Under the pieces are notes generated by a model. It did not search any database, was not told where the DNA came from, and was given only the letters and a program-made list of their open reading frames with translations. DNA of 64,000 nucleotides from Panax quinquefolius (taxonomy: Eukaryota; Streptophyta; Magnoliopsida; Apiales; Araliaceae), in NCBI GenBank assembly GCA_020205615.1, contig CM035173.1, positions 51,650,922 through 51,714,921 on the forward strand, in the 5' to 3' direction. The position numbers were made by a program, and so were the translations under genes. Shown piece after piece: positions 1 to 11,563 of this stretch (positions are counted from its first letter, which is position 1; each line of letters opens with the position of its first letter).

Positions 1-737
1 GGGGTGTCTTATGACCCAAGTCTGTCATGGATGCTCTTCGACGGTCCCTACCTATCCTTAATAGAAATTCTCTGAGAAGAACTCGCCGTAGTTGGCTGTC
101 CTTCCCCAGTGACTGTCCTACTTTTCACCATAACTTCCGATGTAGGACGTTCAATATATGAGATTGAAAACCAGCAATACTAGATAAAACCCCTCCTTTT
201 AGCGCCAATATTAACACCAAGATCTTTCCACGCACCTCAATCAGAAAAGCGCGTCCAATCACCTGCAGAAAAATGAGTCAAGACTAAAGCTTGGCTTGGG
301 CAATACGATAGCTACGGTGTGAGAATTAGTAAAGGCCGAAACTAGGTTAATAATGGAGGTTTTGTATTCCAGTACTGGAAGAGTAATTTGCATGTACCTT
401 TTCCCATGTAGTGCTCTGTACTTTATATTAATCTCACCACCTTGCATGCAATGCCTCTAGTGACTTCATCAACTTACATGTAATCTTTATCCCATATCAA
501 ATCAATGTTCCTCACTAACACCGGATTATATCAAATCCTTCTTTAATTAAGGTGTTGGATCCATAGTCCAACACCTGTCCACTATAATAATCTCTAGCCC
601 AAGCTCAAAGATAATCATATGTAAATATCATCTCAACACATCCCAAAGGCCCAAATAATTGTGGCCCAACATAGCCTAAAGGCCCAAATATTCAAGGCCC
701 AACAAGTATGAATATTTATTTCCCTAAATAAAGGATT
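1..737. other. Unassigned intergenic DNA
   Basis: I recognise no gene or element end here. The stretch around 630-710 repeats GGCCCAA several times, which gives a weak local tandem pattern. The only reading frame, on the minus strand at 259-447, shows no recognisable motif. Confidence 0.4.
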
Positions 738-970
738 TTACCTTTTAGGGTACTTGAAGTCTGGAAACATTCTCTGTACTTTTTTTACCAAATCTTTTGC
801 GGGTATAGTAAATGAAGAATATATATATCTTCCCTCTATTTTTGGATTTTTGTATACCAGCAGAATTGTGTCGCCCACATCTTGCACATCTACGAATTGG
901 ATAATTTCTCTGAATATCAGCCACCTTTTGATCGTAGAGTTGTTAAAATTGATCGGAGCCTTGAAAACTA
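738..970 (-). pseudogene. Cinnamoyl-CoA reductase-like (NADPH-dependent SDR) exon remnant
   Basis: The minus-strand reading frame holds the block FVDVQDVGDTILLVY followed by IEGRYIYSS and a DLVKKVQRMFPDFKYPKR end. This resembles the VDVRDVADA..LVYE..EGRYICSS region of plant cinnamoyl-CoA reductase and DFR-like enzymes, extended short-chain dehydrogenases that reduce CoA esters or flavonols with NADPH. The similarity is from memory of the family, not a search. On the minus strand the block ends at AAAAG followed by GTAAAA, a plausible splice donor, which suggests a penultimate exon. The upstream part (INFNNSTI) looks like the preceding helix with a short deletion. The catalytic YxxxK and the nucleotide-binding N-terminus are absent, and I find no partner exons. 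I read it as a stranded exon or pseudogene piece. The plus-strand frame over the same bases is a shadow. Confidence 0.5.
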
Positions 971-992
971 AAAAAAATACTGAATTTGGCAT

Positions 993-1252
993 TCACAATT
1001 TAAATATTGTAGACGAGACTTATTTACAAACGGTGTCATTTCCCAATTAGCTATTTGGTTATATCTAGCGTCCGCAGTTTAATACTGCGATGGTGGACAT
1101 TTATAAGAGGGGTATTTTGGTCATCTATCCAATCTGTAGTATTAAAATGCGGAATATTAGAAATTAAATTGTTCTATATTCAACATCGTAAGGATAAAAT
1201 TATTTTTACAACAGATCTCAGCCGTCCATTCACGAATTAAATAGTGTAATGG
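993..1252. other. AT-rich spacer with imperfect inverted motif
   Basis: There is no gene. The 20-base motif at 1071-1090 (CCGCAGTTTAATACTGCG core) recurs in inverted, imperfect form at 1133-1153, and a related motif (CCGCGGTTTAGTTCTGCG) appears near 3992-4009. It may be part of an old MITE. Confidence 0.3.
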
Positions 1253-2145
1253 TGTAAGACCTCAAATTTTATGAATAAAGATTAATTTTCTCGAAATATT
1301 TTTTTAAGTATTAAGGTGTGGAATTAATATAATGTTATAGTTGTGGGTAATATTTTCAAAATTTTCAAATTAAGCAAGTTGTTATAAAATATTCGATTGG
1401 TCGGGGAATATTCGTTTTATCAGGGAATATTCGTATAATCTACGCAAAACATTGGTGGACCCCTAGCGGAATTCTTGTCGAGTTAGAAAAGCAGCGTAAA
1501 TATCTTTTATGAAAATAAAAGTAAAAATTTTACCGTTAACTGTTGGAATACCCGGTGATAAAAGTATAGTAATATGTGTGGTTGCATAGTAGCACACAAT
1601 ATTGATTATTGATGCTTATGTGAGAAGTCACTCAGTTTTATTCAATTATTGCTATAATAATTGCTGCATAATATCTCACGTTATTAATTCAATTATTGTC
1701 ACAATATTTTATATTATTAAATCAATAATTGAGATGACAAGTTATTCATATTATTATTTGCATAATTAACAATGTCTAGAAAGTTCTGTTGAGGAAAGGG
1801 GTTTGGTCACCTAATTGCACGCCAATAGGGAGAAATCCTTATCGGAAAGCCCCCTCTTTCCTGGAAACGATCTGATTGTTAATATTGTGAGTTATAATAA
1901 TGATGAAAAAATATTGTTAAAAATATTGAGGGGATTTTTATGAAATATTTGCTATAAATTTGGCGTATTAGTTAGACCTCCCACTTACCCATTTTTCAAA
2001 ATAATCAGTAGAAAGTTATTTAGTATATATATATATATAGTGGGGCCCACATGTGGGAAGAAAAATGGCTGGTGGTGGTGGTGGTGTGCCGTGTGGGGGG
2101 TGGGGGAAGATTTAAAATGTTGGAAATGTTTGTTAAGATGGTGGG

Positions 2146-2147
<2 letters not shown>

Positions 2148-2202
<55 letters not shown>
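2148..2202. repeat. (TA)n microsatellite
   Basis: About 27 uninterrupted TA units lie in the U3 region of the LTR, with shorter TA runs just downstream (2221-2315). Other copies of this LTR family also carry TA tracts at related positions, so the expansion seems seeded by the element. Confidence 0.95.
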
Positions 2203-2204
<2 letters not shown>

Positions 2205-2286
2205 ATATGTAGGGTGTGTATATAATATATATTATATATATCACGTGTTAAACCCAAGTGAGTGTGTGTGTGTTATACTTATATAA

Positions 2287-2317
<31 letters not shown>

Positions 2318-2467
2318 AGTATTGTTTTATATAAAAAAATAGAATATATTATATTTTATTATTCATAGTGTTTGCATAGTAAAATCAAAATTCGTCAGTG
2401 AATTTTAAAATATTCGCCCGTGACTTTTCCCTTCACTGTGCATCCAAATAGTGCCCAACCATTCTCC

Positions 2468-2475
2468 TATAAATA
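2468..2475 (+). promoter_or_regulatory. LTR TATA box
   Basis: TATAAATA sits in CTCCTATAAATAGGATGCTC. The same block recurs in the family A LTRs at 21392, 34233, 9815 (minus), 24843 (minus), 51355 (minus) and 58770 (minus). This marks the likely pol II core promoter and the U3/R border. Confidence 0.7.
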
Positions 2476-3039
2476 GGATGCTCAGTTTAGAAATGAAAAT
2501 CACACCAGGATCAGAGAATTCTTCTTCTAGAATATTAAACGTGTTTCTTTAGAGTTTAAGGAAGCTTTGAGTGTAGAAAACAGAGAAAGTTTTCTTCAAG
2601 AATATATCTGCTATACCAGTCAGAATTGCTCTCTTTTTAAGGTAAAGGGTATTATTTATTTCATATTCGCTTACGATATTATTTTTTGTATTCGTAAGAA
2701 ATTTTATTTCGTTCAATATTCGTAAGAAATATTATCTTCATTTAATATTCGTAAGGAATATTATCTTCGTTCAAAATTCGTAAGGAATATTATTTTCGTT
2801 CAACAGTTGTAAGAGATATTATTTTTGTTCAATATTTGAAAGAAATAATATTTTCTTCCATACTTTGTAGAATGTAAGTAATATTATTTCGTTTCATATT
2901 CCTAATTCTACACTTATGTTGATAAGTATTGCTTCTATACTGAAATTAGTAGAATATCCTTAAAATTTGCGCTTCATCTAGTATCGTTTCACAAGAATAT
3001 TTTTCTGAACATTCTTGTTCTTTTTTAAGGTTTTCATGC

Positions 3040-3210
3040 CGGAGTACTATTCATGGGTACTATTTATTTATACGACACTATTCATACTTATGACACTATT
3101 CATACGTACGGGTACTATTCATGAAGTACTATTCACGGTACTATTCACTCACGGGTACTATTCACCCGGGATACTATTCATCTGGGGTACTATTCATGAC
3201 AAAAATTGAT
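3040..3210 (+). repeat. TACTATTCA tandem motif array in LTR
   Basis: At least eight imperfect copies of a 12- to 20-base unit with the core (G)TACTATTCAtg/c occur in a row. Shorter versions occur in the same position in other family A LTRs (around 9340-9415 and 24420-24505, minus; 34515-34565, plus). Confidence 0.8.
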
Positions 3211-3792
3211 TTCTCTTCGGTCCAAATCATGTTTGATAAAATATTATTCTTGAATTTTACTCCACAAAGCAATATCGTGTTGAAAATTTGGACGTTTTTA
3301 AACTCTGGATAAATTTAAAGTCTTTAATATTTATCCTTGATTTCGGTTGATTAATGCTTATATCATTGTCATCATCCTCATGCTTATATTGTGATAAAAG
3401 TCATCTTCGACCAAGGGTGCAAAGATGAACTGTTGATTTGTATGATTATGACCAGGAATTATTCGGTGTAATCATGACCTGTAATGTTACAAATGATGTG
3501 GTAAAAGTCCTCATTGGCTCGTAGTGCATTGGTGGACAGTTGTTGGTATGATCATGACCATGCGTTTTCTTCGGCCAAAGGTGCAAAGATGAATTGTTGT
3601 TTGGCATGTTCATGACCATTGGTGGCTCACGAATATCCTCGGCCGTAGTGCATGGATAATTCGTGGTCGTGATACTAAAGAATATCCTTGGCCCGTAGTG
3701 CATGGATAATTAAGTGATGTGGATTATTTATTAAGCTGAGTCTCAGCGATAAAATTGATGATAAACTTTTAAATCATAGAAGATACTAGATA

Positions 3793-3943
3793 GGGAATTG
3801 TTAAATCCACAACACTTTTTGTTATTTCCACAACAAAAGTGTCGTTGTAGATATATAGTGACGGTGAAAACCGTCGCTATAGGATCTATAACGACACTTT
3901 TGTTGTGGAAATAACATTTTATGTTATGGATTTAACAGTTTCC
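3793..3943. mobile_element. Mutator-like MITE, 151 bp
   Basis: The terminal inverted repeats are about 54 bases long. The left arm starts GGGAATTGTTAAATCC and the right arm reads GGAAACTGTTAAATCC on the opposite strand. Both continue through GTTATTTCCACAACAAAAG to TGTCGTT. A 9-bp direct repeat, TACTAGATA, flanks it exactly (3784-3792 and 3944-3952). A long TIR, a G-rich tip and a 9-bp duplication are characteristic of Mutator-like elements. It has no coding capacity and interrupts the family A LTR. Confidence 0.85.
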
Positions 3944-3995
3944 TACTAGATATCATGCTCTACTTGACTTTTCTAAAGGATTGCTTATCCCGCGG

Positions 3996-4516
3996 TTTAG
4001 TTCTGCGAATAGAGGCCCACTATGTCGCTATACAAAAATATCATCTTTTTAAAAATAATTCTCATCTGCACAATTAAACTGCAGATTATAGAGATTTTTT
4101 TACATCAAATTGGTCGTAATTCTTCTTTAATTTCCAACAAAGTAATCATTCTCTTTTTAAAAATAATATTCGTTTGCACAATTAACTGCGAATTTGAGAA
4201 AAAAAAAATTTGCATCAAATTGTCCGGAATCCTTATTTCTTTATTTTAACAAAGTGGTCGACAAATCTCCATTTTTAATTTATGCATTGATCAACCCATT
4301 TTGCTTAATTTACTGATTTTTTGTATGGATTCAATAATATTTACAAAGTATTAGATGAACCAGAAAAGAAATGTGAGTGAGACACAGAGAGAGAAAATGA
4401 CAAAGGAGATAAACATAGTTTGTTTTATATAGTTTAACAATAAAGTACCAAATTTATCACGTCATGAGTGTACATTTGATGTTATGCAAAAATTAATTAG
4501 TATCCCAAGCCTGAGA
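3996..4516. other. AT-rich segment with a tandem ~113-bp duplication
   Basis: Two diverged tandem copies (about 4036-4148 and 4149-4260) share CTTTTTAAAAATAAT, then TGCACAATTAA(A)CTGC, then CATCAAATTG, then ACAAAGT. The TGC..GCA core is palindromic in each copy. No gene is visible in the rest of the segment. Confidence 0.55.
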
Positions 4517-5049
4517 TGTGACGCCCTCAAATCTGTGCACTAGCTACAGTAGATTTGGTGAATCACTATTCATCCGCATACATGCTAACTAGTTATTATT
4601 ATAAGTTAGGCTACACGATACATTAATTTTTTACATTATTTACGCTTACATGCCCAAATCTTATTTACATAATATGAACTAATATATTAGTTTCAAAATA
4701 TTACATCCTTAATTATTTATTTAACTATCCCAATAATATTTATTTATTCTTTTTCATTAGCCTTATTCTTTCCTTTATCTTTTATACCCGACTCTGGTTC
4801 CTCGATCTTAGCTACCAACATAAAGTTTAAACAAGAGTAAGTAACTAATTTGTCTAACAAGTATAACAATTTAAAACAAAATAAAAATGACTGGCAACAA
4901 ATCAATAATCAATAATTTAGAAAGAATTAATATTATCAACAATTTGAGGAAGTCAACAAAAATCTCTTTACAAAATAATGAACATCCAATTTTTTGAATA
5001 GGATTAGATTTTGGAATCTCAAATTTAATTAAATATTCACAAGGAAAAA
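4517..5049 (-). mobile_element. Family B-type LTR fragment
   Basis: It begins TGTGACGCCCTCAAATC, the reverse complement of a ..GGGGGCGTCACA LTR end. Its block TTAGCTACCAACATAAAG..CAAGAGTAAGTAA matches the order of the family B LTR at about 6010-6045. It is cut at 5049 by the next LTR start, so only the R/U5 side remains. Confidence 0.5.
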
Positions 5050-5697
5050 TGTAAGACCCCAACTTTTATGAAATAAAAGCCTAATTTAATTTCTGATTAT
5101 TATTCTAAAACTGTAAAATGTTAAATTAATAAATGGTCAAACAAACAATTAAATGGATAAGTGAGTAAATAAAAGAGGAGATATTAAACTTATAGAATGT
5201 GGACACATGGGCGGATAAGGCTGATAAGGGAGGGATGATTGCTGATATTTAATTTCCAAATATTTCCAAGCCTTTCCCCAATTTCTTTTCTAACAATTTG
5301 TTGATTGGACCATTTATTTTTGTGGGACATGAAGGAAGAATATTGGCCAAATCATTAAGCCTAATAAGGCATTCTCTTCAGCCTTCTCTTTTGATGGATT
5401 ACTCCCGCACCAAGTTTTCAGAAAAGAGAGGGAGAGAGGGAGAGAGAAAGAAGGAAGGAAGAATGAAGAAAATGGAAAATAAGAAAGGTAAATTCATTAA
5501 CCTTTGTAAACTTTTGATTCCATATATGGATTTTATGTACAGAGATTATGTATGTGCTTTTTGGGATGATCTAAACTTGTATAAACATGAATCAAACAAA
5601 AAGAAATCAAGAAATTAAGCTTCGCCGGAAATTCGCTAAAAAAATTTAGATCTAACGGCGATTGGTGGTTTATTTTCAAAACTAAAAACATGGTTAG
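5050..5697 (+). mobile_element. 5' LTR fragment, gypsy type
   Basis: It starts TGTAAGACCCCAACTTTTAT, like the 5' ends of the other LTRs here, but diverges at once afterwards and holds a purine-rich GAGAGAGGGAGAG tract (5420-5470). It has no canonical 3' end and is cut at 5698 by the minus-strand family B LTR. The plus-strand reading frame at 5298-5618 has no motif and is not called as a gene. Confidence 0.45.
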
Positions 5698-8325
5698 TGT
5701 GACACCCCCAAATCCGGGTACTTCATTCCCATAGAATTTGGTGCTCACTTTCCAAAAATATTTACATCTAACTACCCATAAATAAGGATAAAGACATAAC
5801 TTAAATAAATATCTTCCCCATTAAAGAGTTACATCAACTTTAAACATTCCCAGGTAATCTATCCTTAAACTATTACATAAGTCTGCGGAACACATCACAA
5901 AAAAACATAATTCTTATAACATAATTCATTTAAATAAATTCACATAAATCTTCATCACTTAGACATCTTGCCCTTTTCTTTGCTGGAAGATGGCTCATCG
6001 ACATTCTCGACTTTAGCTGCAATGTTAATTGCAAGAGTGAGTAAACAATTGCCCACTATTATAAAGAATAATAACAATTACAACATGAGTTTGGACAACG
6101 AATGCTGAATAATGGTGAAATCGTTCTACATAGCAAAAATAGAAAACAAGTTCAAAATTTATATTTGAGGGTCTCTAAGACCATGAACTATGTCCCGAGG
6201 TTATTAAGTATTTCTACTTCCACCTTTAACAGTCATTAGACTATAAGGACCTTAACTTTCGTACTTAGGGGGATAAGCCCTTCGTACCATGTATTGTGCA
6301 CAAATATATAAACGTTAGCACGTACATAATCCCCTATAACAGGGTTGTTCATCTCAGTTTGAATTTAGGATTTTCGCACTAAAGAAAGTTTAGTTTGGAA
6401 CTAGCTTATCAGTGGTTCTAAAATTTTAGAACATTCATCATATAGTTTAATCCAATCAATAAGAGTTTTCTTACTATTTGAAGGTTCAACACGATAATAT
6501 AGAATTTAACAATGTTATTTAAGTCAAAGATTGAATAACAACAATATACAATTGAATAGACATGGTATATATGTAAAGTATTACAACCAAACGAGTTAGG
6601 AAGATCTCATTTGTATCAATGAATTTAAATAGTATATGCTTTGAATAACAAGAACAAGAGTCCGGTATGTGGAACTCGCTCGATGTAAAGAATTAGTTTA
6701 CAAGAGCTTGCATGATCATCATCAAGATGGAATCAATAAGCTTGCTCAACTTAAACATAAGATTTGAGAACTTGCATAATGATAAATTAGAGTTAGAAAG
6801 CTTGCTTAAAAACAAAAGGTAAACATAGTTATGAAACTTGCATTCGTTATAAAGAGAATGAAGTTAGAGAACTTGCCTCGTGTGTAAGCTACACAAGTAT
6901 AATAAATGTTCGCCAATTATCCTACATATACCATTAGGATCACAATACCAATTAGTTATATTAATATTAACTTCATTAGTTTACTTTTCATTTTAGTCAA
7001 GTCTATAATCTTTAACTTAAGACTTGATTATCCTACTCATTCACGTAACACGAAACTGAATTCTCAATTATATTATAGTACACAACATGGTGGTTGTAGA
7101 ACAACACCAATTCTAATGACATCAAATTCCAAACTCTCACAACTTATTAATTCGTAACTTTTGGTTTCAACGTTGTGATTACAATATGTTATTATGTCTT
7201 ATAACATGTCTTAGGTCCTTTACAATCATTAAAATATGTTAAGTTAACATTTTCCAAGCTATGTTGTTAACAACTCATAATTGGGTTTGTTAAACCATTG
7301 GCGCGGCCGCGCCATGTCTACGTTGAATCAAGTGGCCTACGTCTGTTAAGTCATTGCGCTAGACACCAGAATCTATTTTGCAGAACACGAACATAGACTC
7401 TATTCTAAGCCAAAAATCCCAATTTCTTAGTAACATGGATAAACCCACACACTGAAAATCCTACCAAAGTTACATATCATATACGCTTAATCCAATTAAC
7501 ACCTAAAACTCACAAACAACCACATTCTAAAGGATTAAAAATCATGTTTTTGCCATTTTCTTTAATTTCAAAACATTTAGTAATTTCAATCACCAAACCT
7601 TAAATTCTTAACCAAATTAAGCCATTTCAATTTCATTGTTTTTGTTTCTTGATATGCTAACACAATTCACAACCCATTTTCAGAATATAACAAGGATTAA
7701 ACATAACTTTTGGACTCAATTAAGCCATTTTCTCATATAAATAACACTCTTATTAATTCTTAATTTTCTTCTTACAAACCAATTTTATGAATTTGATCAC
7801 CAAAGATTACTTATATATGATGATTATCAGATTTTGCTAGACCATTCATGCATATATACAACAATCCACAAAATTTCCAAATAATATAAAATAGATACTA
7901 CAAAACTAAGAGTTAAAATTAGAGTAGGTTATACCTTAATCCTTGATTACTAAAGAAAATTATATAGAGTGACTTCAATTCTTTCCCTTTCCACAGCAAA
8001 AACCCTCAATTTCTTAACAATTTTTTCTATGTTCTCTCTTTCTCACCAAACTCTCTGTGTTTTTCTTAGTTAGCCTTAGGAATTATGCACGTAAAATAAA
8101 CTGGCCTCCCTCTCCCCCACATACGTCAGGTAAAAAAACAATACGTCTTATCGGTTATGTTAGGCCAAAAGCCATAAGGCTGTGTTTGGCTAAATAAAAT
8201 TTCCCCCCTCTTTCAATTTATTTTTATAATCTTTATATTATATAGTTCTTGTGTCACACTTTAATTTAGTTAATTTAAAAAACTTACAATTAATAATATA
8301 ATTTTCATTATAATTATACTTTATA
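5698..8325 (-). mobile_element. Family B gypsy LTR, first part (minus)
   Basis: The LTR starts TGTGACACCCCCAAATCC and runs to 8325, where a family A element interrupts it. It resumes after the TTATA duplication at 26016 and ends CGATCGTTACA at 26297, giving about 2.9 kb of LTR. It shares blocks with the plus-strand family B LTR at 59822-62154: the CAAGTTCTC..TTGCACA repeats, the GCGGCCGC block at 7301-7314 and the AGGGTTGTTCATCTCAG block. No protein is encoded. Confidence 0.7.
7301..7314. other. GC-only palindrome in AT-rich LTR
   Basis: GGCGCGGCCGCGCC is a perfect 14-bp palindrome in an otherwise very AT-rich LTR. The sister LTR keeps a decayed form, GCGCGGCCGTGCC, near 60551-60563. Confidence 0.7.
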
Positions 8326-10946
8326 TGTGACGCCCCCAAAATAGGTATACATCACCCATCTTTAGTCGCCAAATACATGGTACAAAATTTAAATACAACT
8401 TAATAATACAACTGTCGTGTAAAATAGGACAAAACATAAACTGAGAGTTTTAATACGAATATTGTCTTCTAGATAGTATTCAAACTCAAATGGAGTCCTC
8501 AATACATTTATTATCACACTATTTCATAGAATAGTGAGAACTACTCATGCTATCATCTCGAACGTCACTCCGTTCCCAACTAGTCCTACCATTACGTTCT
8601 CATTTCTGAAGAACAACAATGAAAGCAAAAGGGTGAGCTCAACTAGCCCGAAGAAGAAATATTATGACTAAGATAATGCAAAATAAATTATCGTTAGCCT
8701 TCAACAGTGTTAAACTGATAAAATATAACAAACATCAAGTTTAACTGCAGCGGAACAAGCAATCCATTAGAAGAGTCAAGTAGAGAATAAAATCTACTAT
8801 CTTCTATGATATAAAAGGTTTTTCATCACTTTTATCGCTAAGAATCAGCATAATAAATAATCCACATCATCCCTGCATTACGGCCAAGGATATTCATTAG
8901 TATCACGACCACAAATTATCCATGCACTACGGGCCAAGGATATTCATGTTTTCATCAATGGTCATGATCATGCCAACAACTTGTCCATCAATGCACTACG
9001 ACTGAATGAGGACTTTTACCACATCACTTATAACATTACTACGGTCATGATTATACTAGAATAATCCTTGTCATAATCATACCAAGTCCATCTATGCACT
9101 ACGAATACCCACAGATGACTTTCAACATAATATAAACATGAGGATGATGACAATGATATAAGAATTCAATAAAACAAGTTCAAGGATAAATTTTAAAGAT
9201 TTATAATTTAATTTATCCGAAATCAATAACGTCAAATTGTCAACATAATACTACTTTGTAGAGTAAAATTCAAGAATAATATTGTACCACAAATAATTTG
9301 ACCGAAAAGCGAATCAATTTTTATCATAAATAGTACCTCGGGTGAATAGTACTCAAGTGAATAGTACCACATGAATAGTACTTGAGAATAGTAACCCCAT
9401 GAATAGTACTCCCGGCATGAAAAAATTTAAAACTTATCAAAATGCTCGAAATAATATTTCCATGAAAAGATCTTTGGATGAAGCGCAAATATCAAGGATA
9501 TTCTACTAATTTCATGGAGTATAAAGCCAAACTTTAACAAAATGAGTATAGAATTCAAAATCAAAGCGAAATAATATTACTTACATACTACAGAGTATGG
9601 AAGAAAATATTATTTCAAGCGAATATTGAACAAAAATAACATCCCTTACCTTGAAAAGAAGAGTATTCCAACTGGTATAGCCGGTATATTCTTGAAGAAA
9701 ACTTTCACTGTTTTCTACGCTCAAAGCTTTTTAAAACTCTAAAGAAATACGCTCAATATTATAGAAGAAGAATTCTCTGATTCTGGTGCGATTTTCAATT
9801 CTAACTAAGCATCCTATTTATAGAAGAATGGAAGGGGTACTGTTAAGAAACGGACGCAACAGTTATTTTTTAAAATTCACGGATGAAACAACACAACTTT
9901 ACGGTTCCTAAGTATCAGTATTCATTTTCAAGGAGTTGGCCAATGAGAAAAATGAACACATGCCAATATAATAGCCTTGACCAATTAGAATGCACCCTAA
10001 TTTGCAAGTTATCAATAATACTGCATGAGTGGAAAAGTTTGGCCAATAATGTTTAAGCTTGAAAAAACATCCCATAATCTGCCAAATAAAGCTAGCAATT
10101 GTCATTCTTTGAAAATAATTAAGGCCCCCCTATCAACATCATCAATATATATATATATACAAATTGAGATAACTTCTCCCAATTATTTTGAAAAATGGGT
10201 AAATGGGGGTCCAAATAATAAACATAATTTACATCAAAGACTTCATAAAAATCCCTTCAATATTTTTAACAATATTTATCATAATTATTATAATTCACAA
10301 TATTAATCAACCAGGTCGTTCCCAGGAAAGAGGGGGCTTTCCAATAAGTATTTTTCCCTATTGGCGCGCAATTAGGTGACCAAACCTTTCCTTGACAGAA
10401 CTTCTAGACATTGTTAATATTGTAAATAATAATATTAATAACTTTGTTGTCTCAATTATTGATTTACTAATATATAAAATATCGACAATAATTGAATCCA
10501 ATAACGTGAGATACTTATCGCGTAATTATCGTAGCAATAATTGAACAAAATGGAGTGACTTCTCACATAAGCATCAATAATCAATACCGTGTAAGCTACT
10601 TATGCAACCACAGCGTATTCATCATACTTTTAACTTAACAAGGGTGTTTCAAATAGCTAACGATAAAACTTTTGCCATTATTTTTATAAAAGATATTTTG
10701 TCATTTTCTCAATCCGAATGATAATTCCGTTGTGGGGTCCACTAATGATTGTGCAGCCGTCGCATGGATATTCCCCGTTAAAATGAATATTCTAGACCAA
10801 TCGAATATTATATAACAACTTCACGTACTTTGCAAAATTTATAAATATTACCCACAACTATAACATTATATCAAATTCACTCCATAATATTTAAAAATGA
10901 TATTTATAGAAAATTCATCTTTATTCATAAAAGTTGGGGTCTTATA
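8326..10946 (-). repeat. Family A copy 1, left LTR (3' LTR of the element)
   Basis: It starts TGTGACGCCCCCAAAATAGG and ends GTTGGGGTCTTATA, where the usual terminal TTACA has become TTATA. Length is 2621 bp against 2579 bp for its partner. The minus-strand TATA box is at 9815-9822. Confidence 0.9.
9815..9822 (-). promoter_or_regulatory. LTR TATA box
   Basis: On the minus strand TATAAATA lies in the conserved family A block that ends the U3 region. Confidence 0.65.
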
Positions 10947-10957
10947 ACCTCCCCTTC
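10947..10957 (-). promoter_or_regulatory. Polypurine tract
   Basis: On the minus strand GAAGGGGAGGT lies between the pol stop codon (10958-10960) and the LTR edge. It is the expected plus-strand primer for reverse transcription. Confidence 0.8.
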
Positions 10958-11542
10958 TTATGAAATTTCACCCTCGAAATTAGGGTACGTACCTAGTATG
11001 TCGAAGAGGTAAGGATACCTTGATTTCATTTCATATTCTAACTCCCAGGTCATTTCTTCAACATCGTGGTTTCCCCACAAAACTTTGACTTAAGGTATAA
11101 CCTTGGAGTGTAGAACATGCTCCTTCTTATCCAAGATTTTAACAAGAACCTCTTCATACGTTAAATCTTCCGCTAGTTTATCTGGTTCTAACTCAATAAT
11201 GTGGTTCGGGTCTTCCACATATTTACGTAACATGGATATGTGAAAAATGTTATGAACACGAGACATACTCGGTGGTAAAGCGAGTCTATATACCACAACT
11301 CCTACTCAATCGAGGATTAAAAATGGGCCAATGAATCGAGAATTGAGCTTTCCTCTCTTTCCAAATCTCGTAACTCCTTTCCATGGAGCAACACGTAACA
11401 ACACATGATCTCCAATATCGAATTCCACATCCTTTCGATGAAGATCAACATAACTCTTTTGTCGATCTTGTGAGGTTTTTATACGTTGTCGGATCGTTTG
11501 AATCTTTTTTGTAGTCATACGTACCAACTCCGGTCCTAACAA
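10958..11542 (-). pseudogene. gypsy integrase C-terminus and chromodomain-like tail
   Basis: The minus-strand product reads through DVEFDIGDHVLLRVAPWKG, FIGPFLILD, SRVHNIFHISMLRKYV, LTYEEVLVKILDKKE and finally VKVLWGNHDVEEMTWELE before a TAA at 10958. These are the GPF/Y module and the CR-type chromodomain remnant at the end of chromovirus integrases, thought to steer insertion to heterochromatin. The frame is broken by stop codons near 11087 (a CAA-to-TAA type change after VIP) and 11297-11306. It is part of the same decayed polyprotein as the next four entries. Confidence 0.85.
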
Positions 11543-11563
11543 CGTTGCTTCACCTACCTCATC

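Larger units (their letters stand above)
1253..3995 (+). mobile_element. Ty3/gypsy family A LTR, 3'-truncated
   Basis: It starts with TGTAAGACCTCAAATTTTAT, the 5' end shared by all family A LTRs in this window, and follows their internal order: U3 with the TTATTGATGCTTA block, TATA box at 2468, repeated TACTATTCA motifs, then repeats with a GCCCGTAGTGCA core. The canonical end (GGGGGCGTCACA) is missing. Similarity stops near 3995, just after the GGATTGCTT block, so the last few hundred bases are lost. Length is about 2.7 kb including a 151-bp MITE. Confidence 0.75.

Noticed and set aside
5298..5618. 106-residue plus-strand frame with a basic, Glu/Lys-rich middle
   Set aside because: The charged stretch comes from a GAGAGGGAGA purine tract in an LTR fragment, and no homology is apparent.
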